A stretch of DNA of 64,000 nucleotides from positions 682,001 to 746,000 of the forward strand of contig NZ_OY781884.1 of the NCBI RefSeq assembly GCF_963677155.1, given 5' to 3'. A model generated the notes under the pieces. That model did no database searches. It saw nothing but the letters and a program-made list of their open reading frames with translations, and was not told the DNA's origin. The stretch comes from an uncultured Draconibacterium sp. (GTDB lineage Bacteria; Bacteroidota; Bacteroidia; Bacteroidales; Prolixibacteraceae). Positions 29,770 through 39,420 of this stretch are shown piece by piece (the stretch's first letter is position 1; each line of letters starts with the position of its first letter). The translations under genes were made by a program, and so were the position numbers.

Positions 29770-31191
29770 ATGGGGTATACAAGTAACACGCTGATTATTA
29801 GAAGAGATTTACTAAAACAAATCGTCAGGCTTTTTGCCGATGGTAAGCTGGTTGAGGAAATCGACCGAATTCCCATCCAAATGACACCAAAACGACGCGA
29901 AGCACAACACCGTTGTTGTATTCATAAAGAGCGGGCGGTAATAAAATACAAGTTATTTCCTTTGCTGGGCTACACTGTTGACGATGAAAAAGATGAATTA
30001 ACTCCCCTTAGTTCCTATGCCGAAAAAGCCCAAAACCGTACGCAGGTAAAAAAAGAAATAATGACCGTGGTTGACGAAGCCTGTACAAGTTGTGTAAAAG
30101 CACAGTACGTGGTGAGTAACCTTTGCCGGGGTTGTGTGGCTCGTCCGTGTATGATGAACTGCCCGAAAGATGCCGTTAGCATGGTAAATGGGCAGGCACA
30201 AATTAACACCGCCAAATGTATTAACTGCGGTATTTGCCAAAAGCAGTGCCAGTACCACGCCATTATTCATGTGCCTATTCCGTGCGAGGCAGCTTGCCCC
30301 GTTGGAGCCATTTCGAAAGACGAATACGGTGTTGAACATATTGACGACGATAAATGTATCTACTGCGGAAAATGTATGGTTGCTTGTCCGTTTGGAAGTA
30401 TTTTCGAAGTGAGTCAGCTTATTGATATTCTGATGTGTATCCGAAAAGAGGAGCATACCACCGCTATTTTTGCACCGGCAATTCACGGTCAGTTTAACCT
30501 GTCGACCGGGCAAATTGAAAACCTGTTGAAAGAAATTGGTTTTAACGAAGTAATAGAAGTTGCCGACGGAGCACGTAAAACAGTAGAACACGAATCGGCA
30601 GAGTTTCTTGAACGCCTTGATGAAGGTGCACCGTTTATGACCACCAGCTGTTGCCCAAGTTATGTAGAAACCGTTGAAAAGCATGTAAAAGGATTAAAAC
30701 CTTTTGTGTCGGATACGCCATCGCCAATGATGTATGCGGCCGATATGGCACGTGAGAAAAATCCGGGTACAAAAGTGGTTTTTATCGGGCCATGTATCGG
30801 GAAACGAAAAGAAGCCCGACGCAACGAAAAAGTTGATCATGTAATGTCGTTTGAAGAGCTGAATGCACTGATTGTTGGCCTGGATATCGATTTAGGCAGT
30901 ATCCCCGACAACGAAACCCGCCACAATAAAAAGACTTTTGACCGTGGTTTTGCACTTTCAGGAGGTGTAGCCGCCGCTGTTAAAGCAGAGCGCCCCGAGG
31001 CGAACATTAAAGAACTGGTGATTAATGGTGTTGACAAAAAAGCTGTTGGCATGATGAAGGCTTACGCCCGTGGAAAAGCGCCGGCAAACTTTATCGAGTT
31101 CATGGTTTGCGAAGGTGGTTGTATTAATGGCCCGGCATCGCTGGGTGAAATGGCAGGTAACCGAAAACTGTTCAATAGTAACCTAAAATAG
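29770..31191 (+). CDS. Monomeric [FeFe] hydrogenase with ferredoxin domains
   Basis: A 473-residue cytoplasmic iron hydrogenase that oxidises H2 or evolves it with ferredoxin. Cys-rich segments at about 105-131, 150-176 and 196-206 (CINCGICQKQC, CIYCGKCMVACP) suggest several [4Fe-4S] clusters. The H-cluster motifs are TTSCCPSY near 291-298, GPCIGKRKEA near 340-349 and MVCEGGCING near 445-454. P1 lacks the usual Trp (TSCCPxW) and P3 ends GP, features that point away from classical group A and towards the group B type (inference). HydE, HydF and HydG maturases are not in the window. Confidence 0.88.
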   Translation: MGYTSNTLIIRRDLLKQIVRLFADGKLVEEIDRIPIQMTPKRREAQHRCCIHKERAVIKYKLFPLLGYTVDDEKDELTPLSSYAEKAQNRTQVKKEIMTVVDEACTSCVKAQYVVSNLCRGCVARPCMMNCPKDAVSMVNGQAQINTAKCINCGICQKQCQYHAIIHVPIPCEAACPVGAISKDEYGVEHIDDDKCIYCGKCMVACPFGSIFEVSQLIDILMCIRKEEHTTAIFAPAIHGQFNLSTGQIENLLKEIGFNEVIEVADGARKTVEHESAEFLERLDEGAPFMTTSCCPSYVETVEKHVKGLKPFVSDTPSPMMYAADMAREKNPGTKVVFIGPCIGKRKEARRNEKVDHVMSFEELNALIVGLDIDLGSIPDNETRHNKKTFDRGFALSGGVAAAVKAERPEANIKELVINGVDKKAVGMMKAYARGKAPANFIEFMVCEGGCINGPASLGEMAGNRKLFNSNLK

Positions 31192-31193
31192 CT

Positions 31194-31277
31194 GTCATTT
31201 CGAATCGCGAAGAATGAGGGTGAGAAATCTGCTGTCAATCGAAACAGATTTCTCAGTCGTTCCTCCTTCGAAATGAC
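31194..31277. repeat. Dispersed inverted repeat, GTCATTTCGA family (84 bp)
   Basis: Outer arms GTCATTTCGA (31194-31203) and TCGAAATGAC (31268-31277) enclose GAGAAATCTG and a matching CAGATTTCTC. It starts 3 bp past the hydrogenase stop and ends 15 bp before the next ATG. The same family as the copies at 12960 and 15185. Confidence 0.85.
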
Positions 31278-31291
31278 AAGGAAAGGAAAAC

Positions 31292-32272
31292 ATGGATCAA
31301 CATTTTCAAAATACAATTCTGGAATCAACCGGAGCTGCAAGCCTCTACAAAATTGAAGTTATTCAAAGTTTATGGAGCGGTTACGGCGAAATCGTACGTT
31401 TTGGGCTGAATGGCTGCGAGCTTGAAAGTGTTGTAGTAAAACATGTAAACCTGCCCGAAGAAGGATCGCATCCGCGGGGTTGGAACACCGACCTTTCGCA
31501 TCAGCGGAAGCTAAAATCATACAAGGTGGAAACCGAGTGGTACAAATCGTTTAACGCAAAATGCGACGATGGCTGCAAAACGCCACAATGTTATGCGCTG
31601 GAAACAAAAGGCAGCGAAGTTTTAATGGTTTTTGAAGACCTCGATAGCACTGGGTTTGCCCAACGTTTAAGTGCTTCGGTTAACTGGGATAATATAAATG
31701 CCTGTTTACATTGGCTGGCCAATTTTCATGCAACTTTTATGGGAAACCAACCGGAAAGCTTATGGGAAACCGGCACCTACTGGCACCTTGAAACCCGTCC
31801 GGAAGAGCTGCAAGCAATGGACGACCTGCCCTTAAAAAATGCCGCAGAAATTATTGATAAAAAACTGAGCGCAAGTCCTTTTCAAACACTGGTGCACGGC
31901 GATGCCAAACTGGCCAACTTCTGTTTTTCAAACGATGGAAAAAATGTGGCAGCTGTCGATTTTCAATATGTTGGCGGTGGATGCGGCATGAAAGACCTGG
32001 CTTATTTTATTGGCAGCTGCATGAGCGAAAACGACTGCGAAAAATACGAAGACAAATTGCTCGACATGTATTTTTCTCATTTGCGTGAAGCCCTTCAAAA
32101 GAAAAATACCACTATTGATGCCGATTCACTTGAAAACGACTGGCGTAATTTATACCATGTTGCCTGGGCCGATTTTCATCGCTTTTTAAAGGGCTGGCAC
32201 CCGAGCCACTGGAAAATCAATTCCTACAGCGAACGCATTTCGCGCGAAGTGATTGAAAGACTAGCGGTGTAA
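31292..32272 (+). CDS. Phosphotransferase (choline/ecdysteroid kinase-like fold)
   Basis: A 326-residue protein-kinase-like small-molecule kinase. The catalytic loop is [13 protein letters not shown] (Brenner-type HGDxxxxN) and the metal-binding motif is [10 protein letters not shown], followed by [11 protein letters not shown]. These features match the aminoglycoside/choline/ecdysteroid kinase clan. The substrate cannot be told from the sequence. It probably runs with the inositol-phosphatase gene 57 bp downstream. Confidence 0.82.
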   Translation: MDQHFQNTILESTGAASLYKIEVIQSLWSGYGEIVRFGLNGCELESVVVKHVNLPEEGSHPRGWNTDLSHQRKLKSYKVETEWYKSFNAKCDDGCKTPQCYALETKGSEVLMVFEDLDSTGFAQRLSASVNWDNINACLHWLANFHATFMGNQPESLWETGTYWHLETRPEELQAMDDLPLKNAAEIIDKKLSASPFQTLVHGDAKLANFCFSNDGKNVAAVDFQYVGGGCGMKDLAYFIGSCMSENDCEKYEDKLLDMYFSHLREALQKKNTTIDADSLENDWRNLYHVAWADFHRFLKGWHPSHWKINSYSERISREVIERLAV

Positions 32273-32329
32273 ACACAAGTTTGTGTAACTTTAGCACATC
32301 ATTTTTTTATTTACCGATCAATCCTGCAT

Positions 32330-33217
32330 ATGCTTTTAACAACTAACGACTTGCTTACCCTTTCTCAACTGGCTATTGACGCGGCTCAAAAAGCAGGCGC
32401 TTTAATTCGCGAATATTCCACAAAAGAAGTGGCCGTAAACAATAAGGAAGCCGCCGACAGTCTGGCCTCGCAAGTGGTTACCGAGGTGGATGTAAAAGCA
32501 CAAAATACAATACTCGAAGTGCTTTCTCCGTCAATTTCGAAATACGACCTGGCATTGCTTACAGAAGAAAGTGTTGATGATAAAAGCCGTTTCGAAAAAG
32601 ACTATTTCTGGTGTATCGACCCCATGGACGGAACGCTGGCATTTACCGAAAAAACTCCCGGTTATGCCGTTTCCATTGCGTTAGTTTCAAAATTGGGAGA
32701 GCCGGTAATTGGCGTTGTTTTCGATCCGCTAACAAACAACTTGTATTATGCAGTAAAAGATCAGGGAGCTTTTAAAAACCACAAAAGCTGGCAACCCGAT
32801 CTGAAGCTGAAAGGCAAAAAAACTTTTACTCTGCACATGGATCGCACTTTTCTAAAATACGAGCATTTTGATGAATTTATACTCAGTCTGGAGGATAAGT
32901 TGCAGGAATTAAAGATCAACGAATTGCAGCTACAAAAACAGGCCGGTGCGGTTTTAAACACCATCTGGACACTCGAACAGGCTCCGGGATGTTATTTTAA
33001 ATTGCCGAAACCAACACCCGGAGGAGGAAGCCTTTGGGATTTTGCCGCAACAGCGTGTATTTTTAACGAGCTTGGCGCTCCGGCAACTAGTTTCGATGGA
33101 ACTGTCCTCGACCTAAACAGAAGCGATTCTTCCTTTATGAACCACAGAGGAGTTTTGTATGCGGGTAACAAGGCAATTTCAGATACGATTCGGTCTTTGC
33201 TGAGAACCAAGTTGTAG
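32330..33217 (+). CDS. Inositol monophosphatase / 3'(2'),5'-bisphosphate nucleotidase family
   Basis: A 295-residue Mg-dependent, lithium-sensitive-type phosphatase. The metal-site motifs are LLTEES, DPMDGTLAF and the late GGGSLWDFAATACI. CysQ-like members hydrolyse PAP, others inositol phosphates; the sequence does not discriminate. A small-molecule kinase next to a phosphatase suggests a shared substrate pathway (inference). Confidence 0.85.
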   Translation: MLLTTNDLLTLSQLAIDAAQKAGALIREYSTKEVAVNNKEAADSLASQVVTEVDVKAQNTILEVLSPSISKYDLALLTEESVDDKSRFEKDYFWCIDPMDGTLAFTEKTPGYAVSIALVSKLGEPVIGVVFDPLTNNLYYAVKDQGAFKNHKSWQPDLKLKGKKTFTLHMDRTFLKYEHFDEFILSLEDKLQELKINELQLQKQAGAVLNTIWTLEQAPGCYFKLPKPTPGGGSLWDFAATACIFNELGAPATSFDGTVLDLNRSDSSFMNHRGVLYAGNKAISDTIRSLLRTKL

Positions 33218-33522
33218 TAGTCTCCTATTTCTGACCTCAGTTTTTGGTTAACACTAAATCTTTTACGACAAGAACGTTTTATTTATTTACACCAAAGGCG
33301 CTGTTTCAATAACACAACACCTTTCAACGGGGCTTTAGCCCCTATGCCTTGCTGCTGGCGATTTTCCGAATGATCGACATTTCTCCACGCCCTTGTAACT
33401 CACTGATTAGAGGCTTCCTGCAGCCGTGTAATTGTCCAGCAAACTTGTTGACTGGCTTGTTGCAGCGCTGCGGCAAGCAAAAAAACGAGAGTGTTCAATA
33501 AAAGGGTTGAGTTTTATACCAA
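33218..33522. other. Gene-free gap with small hairpins
   Basis: No coding signal. GGGGCTTTAGCCCC (33339-33352) is a compact hairpin and TTGCAGCGCTGCGGCAA (about 33459-33475) another imperfect one. The text looks like decayed intergenic repeat. One of them may terminate the SLC13 gene arriving on the minus strand. Confidence 0.4.
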
Positions 33523-35067
33523 CTATCCAGTTACTGTTGCCGCCACCGCCCAATCGGGAAATACGGGAACATCGATATCAAACACTAAAACGCCCCAGAA
33601 ATACATTACCAGTGTGGCAACAATAATTCCGGCCAGGTTGAGCAATATCCCGGTTTTTACCATGTCTTTCACCCGGATGCGGTTGGTGCCAAAAATTATA
33701 GCGTTGGGAGGTGTGGCAACCGGTAACATAAAAGCCAGCGATGCCGCCAGGGTGGCTGGTATCATTAACAACAGCGGATTAACTTCGATGGTGGTGGAAA
33801 GTCCCGAAAGAATAGGCAGAATCATTTCGGTAGTTGCTGTATTTGATGTTAGTTCTGTTAAGAATGACATCATGGAAACATTAGCAAAGGTTAGTACAAT
33901 TGGCTCCACATTGGCAAGTCCGGCCATTTGCTCACCAAACCAAACCGAAAGACCGGATTCTACAAATCCTTGTGCCAGTGCAAATCCACCACCAAATAAA
34001 AGCACAATATTCCAGGGTATTTTTCGCGCCGTTTCCCAGTTCATTATCCGCTCCCCTTTTTCTGATTTCGAAGGAAGGATAAAAAGTAACAACGCAATAA
34101 ATATTGCCACTGTACCATCGTTGATGTACGACGGATTTTTAAACAACCGAGACCAGCCGGGAACCTCAAACGACTGAATGGTAAAACCCGACCGGAATAT
34201 CCATAAAAAGGCCAGAATCACAAATAGAATCAATACGATCTTCTCTTCCGGTTTTGCTTTTCCGAGCGCATTGTATTCTTCGCGAAACTGGTTGATGTGA
34301 ATTTTTTTCCAACTCTTTTGGGGCTTATACATGATATACAATAACAGCCATGCCATAATAAACAACAGCACCGTAACCGGAAGGGCAAAAATAAACCAGT
34401 CGGCAAACGAGATTTCGGGCATCTGCGGGAAAATAATACTTACAATTCGGGCAAACGACAAATTAGGTGGCGTACCTACCAGGGTTGCAACACCGCCAAT
34501 CGATGCTGAATAGGCAATTCCCAGAAGTAATCCGATCGCATACTTCCCCATTTTCTTTTCGCCCAAACTTTCTTCCAGTTTCATAATTATTGAAAGAGCA
34601 ATGGGAACCATCATCATAGCCGTAGCCGTGTTCGACATCCACATCGACAAGAAGGAGGTAGCCAGCATAAATCCCAGTAAAATTCGCCCCGGACTTATCC
34701 CAACAACGAGCAAAATTCGCAAGGCTATTCTTCGGTGCAAATTCCAACGTTCCATGGCAAAGGCCATTAAAAACCCGCCAATAAAAAGAAAAATCAGGTG
34801 GTTAAAATACATGGCCGAAATCGTCTTTCCATCAACCACGCCAAACAAGGGGAACAATGCCACCGGAAGCAAAGCCGTTACGGCCAGCGGAATGGCTTCC
34901 GTTATCCACCAAATCGCCATCAATAAAGCTATGGCAAAACAGTAGGTTACATTCCGGTTCTGCGGATCGAGATCGGCAAAAAGAATAACCAACAAACTAA
35001 TAAGCGGAGCAAGGATTAAAGCCCACTGCCGCACTCCCGACGGTTTCGATCGTATTAATTCAGGCAT
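33523..35067 (-). CDS. SLC13/DASS-family sodium-coupled anion permease
   Basis: A 514-residue inner-membrane carrier, probably for di- or tricarboxylates or sulfate. Both DASS signature loops are present: MWMSNTATAMMM near 140 and SNTATTEMILPI near 400, each forming a sodium/substrate hairpin. A central charged loop (QKSWKKIHINQFREEY) is typical. Monocistronic on the minus strand, with the ATG at 35067. Confidence 0.92.
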   Translation of the reverse strand: MPELIRSKPSGVRQWALILAPLISLLVILFADLDPQNRNVTYCFAIALLMAIWWITEAIPLAVTALLPVALFPLFGVVDGKTISAMYFNHLIFLFIGGFLMAFAMERWNLHRRIALRILLVVGISPGRILLGFMLATSFLSMWMSNTATAMMMVPIALSIIMKLEESLGEKKMGKYAIGLLLGIAYSASIGGVATLVGTPPNLSFARIVSIIFPQMPEISFADWFIFALPVTVLLFIMAWLLLYIMYKPQKSWKKIHINQFREEYNALGKAKPEEKIVLILFVILAFLWIFRSGFTIQSFEVPGWSRLFKNPSYINDGTVAIFIALLLFILPSKSEKGERIMNWETARKIPWNIVLLFGGGFALAQGFVESGLSVWFGEQMAGLANVEPIVLTFANVSMMSFLTELTSNTATTEMILPILSGLSTTIEVNPLLLMIPATLAASLAFMLPVATPPNAIIFGTNRIRVKDMVKTGILLNLAGIIVATLVMYFWGVLVFDIDVPVFPDWAVAATVTG

Positions 35068-35185
35068 TTTAGTTTTATTCGTTTTCCGAATTTAGTACAA
35101 CCTATTGACTTTTCTAAAAAACTATTGAAGAAATTACTTTAATAAGTTCCAAATTCGTATCTTGAAGGGAACAAAATTAATTCGC

Positions 35186-35523
35186 ATGTACACTTACAAA
35201 GCAACAGTTAACCGCGTAGTTGATGGCAACACCATCGACCTACAATTTAAAATCACCACTTTTCAGCGTATTCGTCTTCGTGACATAAACACCCCGAAAC
35301 TTATAATGTAAAAAGAGATTCGGAAGAATATAAAAATGGGATGAAAGCAAAAGCATTTGTTATTGAACGGATATCGAACAATGATAACGAAGTGATTGTT
35401 GAAACGGACAAGGAGATAGGTAGATTTGGCCGCTATATTGGTATTATTCGCCTTGCCGACAACAAGCAAACCCATAACGACGAACTGGTAGAGAAAGGTT
35501 TTGCAAAACATGTAGAATATTGA
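35186..35523 (+). pseudogene. Decayed staphylococcal-nuclease-like gene (frameshifted)
   Basis: The frame starting at 35186 encodes MYTYKATVNRVVDGNTIDLQ and stops at 35309-35311. The second half continues in another frame (DSEEYKNGMKAKAF at about 35317, then GRFGRYIGIIRLADNK, ending FAKHVEY at 35523). Adding one base after ACCCCG restores a TPETYNVKRDSEEYK junction, so a single-base deletion is the simplest explanation. Independently, the calcium-ligand Asp of VDGDT is Asn, and the later active-site Asp is Asn (INTP). Both mutations argue for genuine decay rather than a sequencing error. Confidence 0.8.
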
Positions 35524-35588
35524 TTTTTGGTTTGTTTGATTAACAAAAAACATTCTATCTTTTGAACGCAGATTTGTAAAAAACATTT

Positions 35589-37805
35589 ATGACTACACAA
35601 AGCAACAAGTTTGGAACAGCCCCGGTATTTCTTACCGCTATTTCAACAATTTTAGGTGCAATTTTATTTCTTCGTTTTGGTTATGCAGTAGGCACACTGG
35701 GTTTTTGGGGTGTTATGCTGATTGTTTTTCTGGGGCATCTGGTAACCATTCCTACGGCGCTTGCCATTTCCGAAATTGCCACCAACAAACGTGTTGAAGG
35801 GGGCGGCGAATATTTTATCATCTCGCGCTCGTTTGGGTTAAATATTGGTGCCACAATTGGTATTGCACTGTTCTTTTCGCAGGCCATTAGTGTTGCGTTT
35901 TATGTTATTGCTTTTACCGAGGCATTTGAATTCTTTTTTAACCTGTTGGCCGATAAATACGATTTTCTTCTGCCCCGGCAGGCAATTAGTTTACCCGTTA
36001 TGGCTGGTCTGGCTTTTCTGATCATAAAAAAAGGGGCTAATCTGGGCGTTAAAGCGCTTTATTTTGTGGTGGCCATTCTGTTTATATCCATCATTATGTT
36101 CTTTCTCGGATCTACCGAGTTCTCGCAAACAGCGCATCTGCCTTTTTCAAAAGATCAGTTTCGGAATTTCGAGAATTTCTTTGTAGTATTTGCCATTATA
36201 TTCCCCGCATTTACAGGAATGACGGCCGGCGTTGGTTTGTCGGGCGATTTAAAAAATCCATCGAAATCCATTCCACTCGGAACAGTGCTGGCAACGGTTT
36301 CCGGCATGATACTTTACGTTTTTATCGTTTATAAACTCACCATGTCGGCCTCCATAGAAGATTTAACGGAGCACCAGTTAATAATGGGTAAAATTGCCAT
36401 TGCCGGCTCGGTAATCGTACCGCTTGGCCTGGCAGCGTCAACCATTTCGTCTGCACTCGGTTCGGTTATGGTAGCTCCGCGTACTTTGCAGGCGCTGGCG
36501 CTTGACCATGCCTTTCCATCGAAACGAATCAACCGCTGGTTATCGAAAGTAAATGCAGCCGATAACGAGCCACAAAATGCATCGATAGTTACTGTGGCCA
36601 TTGCCTTTGTGTTTGTAGCATTGGGCGATGTAGATGCCGTTGCCTCCATTATCTCTATGTTTTTTATGGTTACTTACGGCTCGCTCTGTCTGATCTCATT
36701 TCTGAATCATTTTGGTGCTTCGCCATCGTACCGCCCTACTTTCCGCTCGCGCTGGTACTTGTCGCTGGTTGGTTTTCTGGTTTCTATTTGGGTGATGTTT
36801 AAAATCAGTACCCCGTACGCCTTGATGTCAGCCGGTGCCATGACATTGATTTATCTGTACATTAATCACTACCATAAACACCGCAAAGATTTTGCATCGC
36901 TTTTCGCCAATTCGCTTTTTCAGCTGAACCGGAAGTTGCAGGTGCACCTACAGAAACGTAAAAAGATGGTAAAACAGAACGAGTGGCGCCCCAGTGCCAT
37001 TTGTATTTCTGACAAAACCACTCACAATAACCGCGCTTTTCAGTTATTGAGCTGGATTTCGTATAAATATGGGTTTGGAACTTTCCTGCACCTTATAGAA
37101 GGCTATTATTCGTCAAAAACGGTGGAAAAAGCCGACGATATGTTAAACCTGATGCTGGAAGAAGCTGATGAAGAAAACTATGTCTACATCGATACGATTA
37201 TTTCGCCATCGTACACTTCGGCCATTGCGCAGGCCATACAAATTCCTGGTGTTGCGGGTATGGAGAATAATATGGTTATTTTTGAATACAACAAAGAAAA
37301 GCCTGACAACCTGGGAAGAATAGTCGAGAATTTCTCGCTGGTAGATAGTGGTGATTTTGATATTTGTGTACTGGCATCGTCACCTAAAAAAATGAAAATT
37401 CAGAATGGTATTCATGTTTGGATCAATTCGTTCGATACAGAGAATGCCAACCTAATGATTTTGCTTAGTTTTATTATTCTGGGACACCCGGATTTGAAAA
37501 AGGCGAGTATCGAAATATTTGTGGTTTGTCACGAAAACGAAGTACAACAGTCAAAACAGGAAATGAAAAAGCTCGTACTATCTGGCAGAATGCCGATTAC
37601 CGAAAAAAATATCAAAATCATTCAACGCACCGATGAAATTTCCACAAAAACAATCATTAACAAAACATCGAAAGATGCCGGTTTAATTTTGGTTGGGCTA
37701 AGGGAAGAAATAGTGAAACACGAAAAAGAGAACACTTTCGCAGGTTACGATGATTTGGGTACAATTTTATTTGTTCACTCGAAAGAGCAGAAAGCAATTG
37801 AGTAG
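35589..37805 (+). CDS. SLC12-like cation-chloride / amino acid permease with long cytosolic tail
   Basis: A 738-residue APC-superfamily carrier. The N-terminal half has about 12 membrane segments beginning GTAPVFLTAISTILGAILFLRFG, the hallmark of bacterial homologues of eukaryotic Na-K-Cl cotransporters. The region VGLSGDLKNPSKSIPLGT and the late SALGSVMVAPRTLQALA also match. From about residue 440 a soluble C-terminal domain follows. It may import K+ or amino acids with Cl-; the ion is not predictable. The next gene encodes a mechanosensitive channel, suggesting osmotic adaptation (inference). Confidence 0.87.
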   Translation: MTTQSNKFGTAPVFLTAISTILGAILFLRFGYAVGTLGFWGVMLIVFLGHLVTIPTALAISEIATNKRVEGGGEYFIISRSFGLNIGATIGIALFFSQAISVAFYVIAFTEAFEFFFNLLADKYDFLLPRQAISLPVMAGLAFLIIKKGANLGVKALYFVVAILFISIIMFFLGSTEFSQTAHLPFSKDQFRNFENFFVVFAIIFPAFTGMTAGVGLSGDLKNPSKSIPLGTVLATVSGMILYVFIVYKLTMSASIEDLTEHQLIMGKIAIAGSVIVPLGLAASTISSALGSVMVAPRTLQALALDHAFPSKRINRWLSKVNAADNEPQNASIVTVAIAFVFVALGDVDAVASIISMFFMVTYGSLCLISFLNHFGASPSYRPTFRSRWYLSLVGFLVSIWVMFKISTPYALMSAGAMTLIYLYINHYHKHRKDFASLFANSLFQLNRKLQVHLQKRKKMVKQNEWRPSAICISDKTTHNNRAFQLLSWISYKYGFGTFLHLIEGYYSSKTVEKADDMLNLMLEEADEENYVYIDTIISPSYTSAIAQAIQIPGVAGMENNMVIFEYNKEKPDNLGRIVENFSLVDSGDFDICVLASSPKKMKIQNGIHVWINSFDTENANLMILLSFIILGHPDLKKASIEIFVVCHENEVQQSKQEMKKLVLSGRMPITEKNIKIIQRTDEISTKTIINKTSKDAGLILVGLREEIVKHEKENTFAGYDDLGTILFVHSKEQKAIE

Positions 37806-37877
37806 CGCAAATTAGTTAGTGCTGCTGAACAAAACAAAATATTTCGTAACTTCCGCTAAACGCTAATCCATATCTTA

Positions 37878-38795
37878 ATGAGGGAGATAAACGAATTTAT
37901 TACCAACCAAACGGGATTGAGTGTTGCCACTCAACACAAAATAATTATCTCGATCATCATCCTGATCTTGCTTTCAATTACCCGCCTGCTGATACTGCGT
38001 ATTGTTTGGCGGCAAACACAAAACGTAAAAATCCGCTATTCATGGAAACGCACCCTTTCGTTTATTATTCCTTTTACGGGAATAATACTAATCAGTACGG
38101 TTTGGATTCATGCTTTTGAAGAGTTCGGAACTTTTCTCGGTTTATTTACCGCCGGTATTGCCATCGCTTTAAAAGATCCACTCACGAACCTGGCAGGGTG
38201 GCTTTTTATTTTGGTGCGAAAACCATTTCATGTTGGCGACCGCGTTCAGGTTGGTCCTCACACCGGCGACGTAATTGATATCCGGTCATTTCAGTTTACC
38301 ATTCTCGAAATCGGGAACTGGGTTGACGCCGACCAAAGTACAGGGCGCATTATTCACCTGCCTAACGGCAAGGTTTTTCTCGAACCTCAGGCCAATTTCA
38401 GCACCGGTTTCGAGTACATCTGGAACGAAATAAAAGTGAACGTTACGTTTGAAAGCAACTGGCAAAAAGCCAAAGATATTCTGGATCACATCATTCACGA
38501 TTATTCAAAAGACATCCACATTAAAGCACAAAAAGAGATTCAGGAGGCCAGCAAGAATTATATGATCTATTACAAACACCTAACGCCAATTGTGTATACC
38601 AAAGTAATCGATTTCGGCGTTTGTTTAACTATTCGCTACCTGTGCAATCCCCGGCAACGACGCGGATCGGAGAATATAATCTGGCAAGATATACTTACTA
38701 CCTTTAATAAAGAAGCTGATATTCGATTTGCCTACCCTACAACACGTTTTTACACAGCCGGTGAAGCAACAGAAGCACAACCACGCAACCGTTAA
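37878..38795 (+). CDS. MscS-family mechanosensitive ion channel
   Basis: A 305-residue channel that releases osmolytes under hypo-osmotic shock. Two or three N-terminal membrane segments lead to the pore helix LGLFTAGIAIALKDPLTNLAGW and then the beta domain (FHVGDRVQVGPHTGDVIDI, IIHLPNGKVF). The glycine pattern in the pore helix is sparser than in E. coli MscS. It follows the SLC12-like gene by 72 bp. Confidence 0.92.
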   Translation: MREINEFITNQTGLSVATQHKIIISIIILILLSITRLLILRIVWRQTQNVKIRYSWKRTLSFIIPFTGIILISTVWIHAFEEFGTFLGLFTAGIAIALKDPLTNLAGWLFILVRKPFHVGDRVQVGPHTGDVIDIRSFQFTILEIGNWVDADQSTGRIIHLPNGKVFLEPQANFSTGFEYIWNEIKVNVTFESNWQKAKDILDHIIHDYSKDIHIKAQKEIQEASKNYMIYYKHLTPIVYTKVIDFGVCLTIRYLCNPRQRRGSENIIWQDILTTFNKEADIRFAYPTTRFYTAGEATEAQPRNR

Positions 38796-38828
38796 GCCAA
38801 CAGAATCAACTTATACGAAACTGCTGTT

Positions 38829-39103
38829 ATGAGGCGTACTATCTTTATTCTCTCGCTACTTCTGTTTATTATTGCGGCCTGCGACGATAAAAAAGGAATA
38901 ACAATGGATATTGTTGAAACGGGGTGCGCAAATGGTTGAAACCACTTTTACGAAGGCACCGGCGATTACAAACATGCAGTAAGCGCCTATCCCGAAAAAA
39001 AAAATTGCAGTATACTCCATTAGCAATGGTTACCTACTCCTACGGTTCGTTTTGCATGGCATATTCTTGTTCAACCGGTAATTTATATTGTAATACGAAT
39101 TAA
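38829..39103 (+). pseudogene. Decayed small lipoprotein gene
   Basis: ATG at 38829 begins a good lipoprotein signal (MRRTIFILSLLLFIIAAC), but the frame meets TGA at 38937-38939 after CANG, where TGG would continue it as WNHFYEGTGDYKHAVSAYPE. After an A9 run (38996-39004) the coding sense moves to another frame (YGSFCMAYSCSTGN) and ends at 39101-39103. The Cys-x-x-x-Cys-x-T-G pattern recalls small Bacteroidota lipoproteins with a C-x-A-C-x-C-P-T-G ending (from memory). One stop plus one frameshift indicate a pseudogene. Confidence 0.6.
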
Positions 39104-39212
39104 CCAAAGAGATGTTAACAAAGCAGAGAAATCAGGCTTTCAACACTCTGTAAACAAACAAAATAACATTCCACAAGAGGGCTAAAATCATATCAATTGC
39201 ACATCGTAAGGC

Positions 39213-39279
39213 CGTCATGCTGACTTCATTTCAGCATCTCTATTTATGAAAAAGATTCTGAGATAAATTCGGAATGACG
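39213..39279. repeat. Dispersed palindromic repeat (CGTCATGCTGA type)
   Basis: CGTCATGCTGACTTCATTTC is followed by CAGCATCTC and answered by AGATTCTGAG and ATTCGGAATGACG, an imperfect inverted repeat of about 67 bp. It belongs to the same style of element as the GTCATTTCGA copies but with different arms. The rest of 39104-39420 shows only A/T-rich sequence and a weak -7-like ACAATTTG. Confidence 0.6.
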
Positions 39280-39420
39280 AGGCAATATTTTAAAATTATA
39301 CCACCAACCTTTTTATTTAAATTCTGTTAAACTTACAATATCGAAAAACAATTTGCACGCTATTAAGTTATACATATCGAAAAATCCATATGATTCGATA
39401 ATCTTTAACAAAATAAAACA

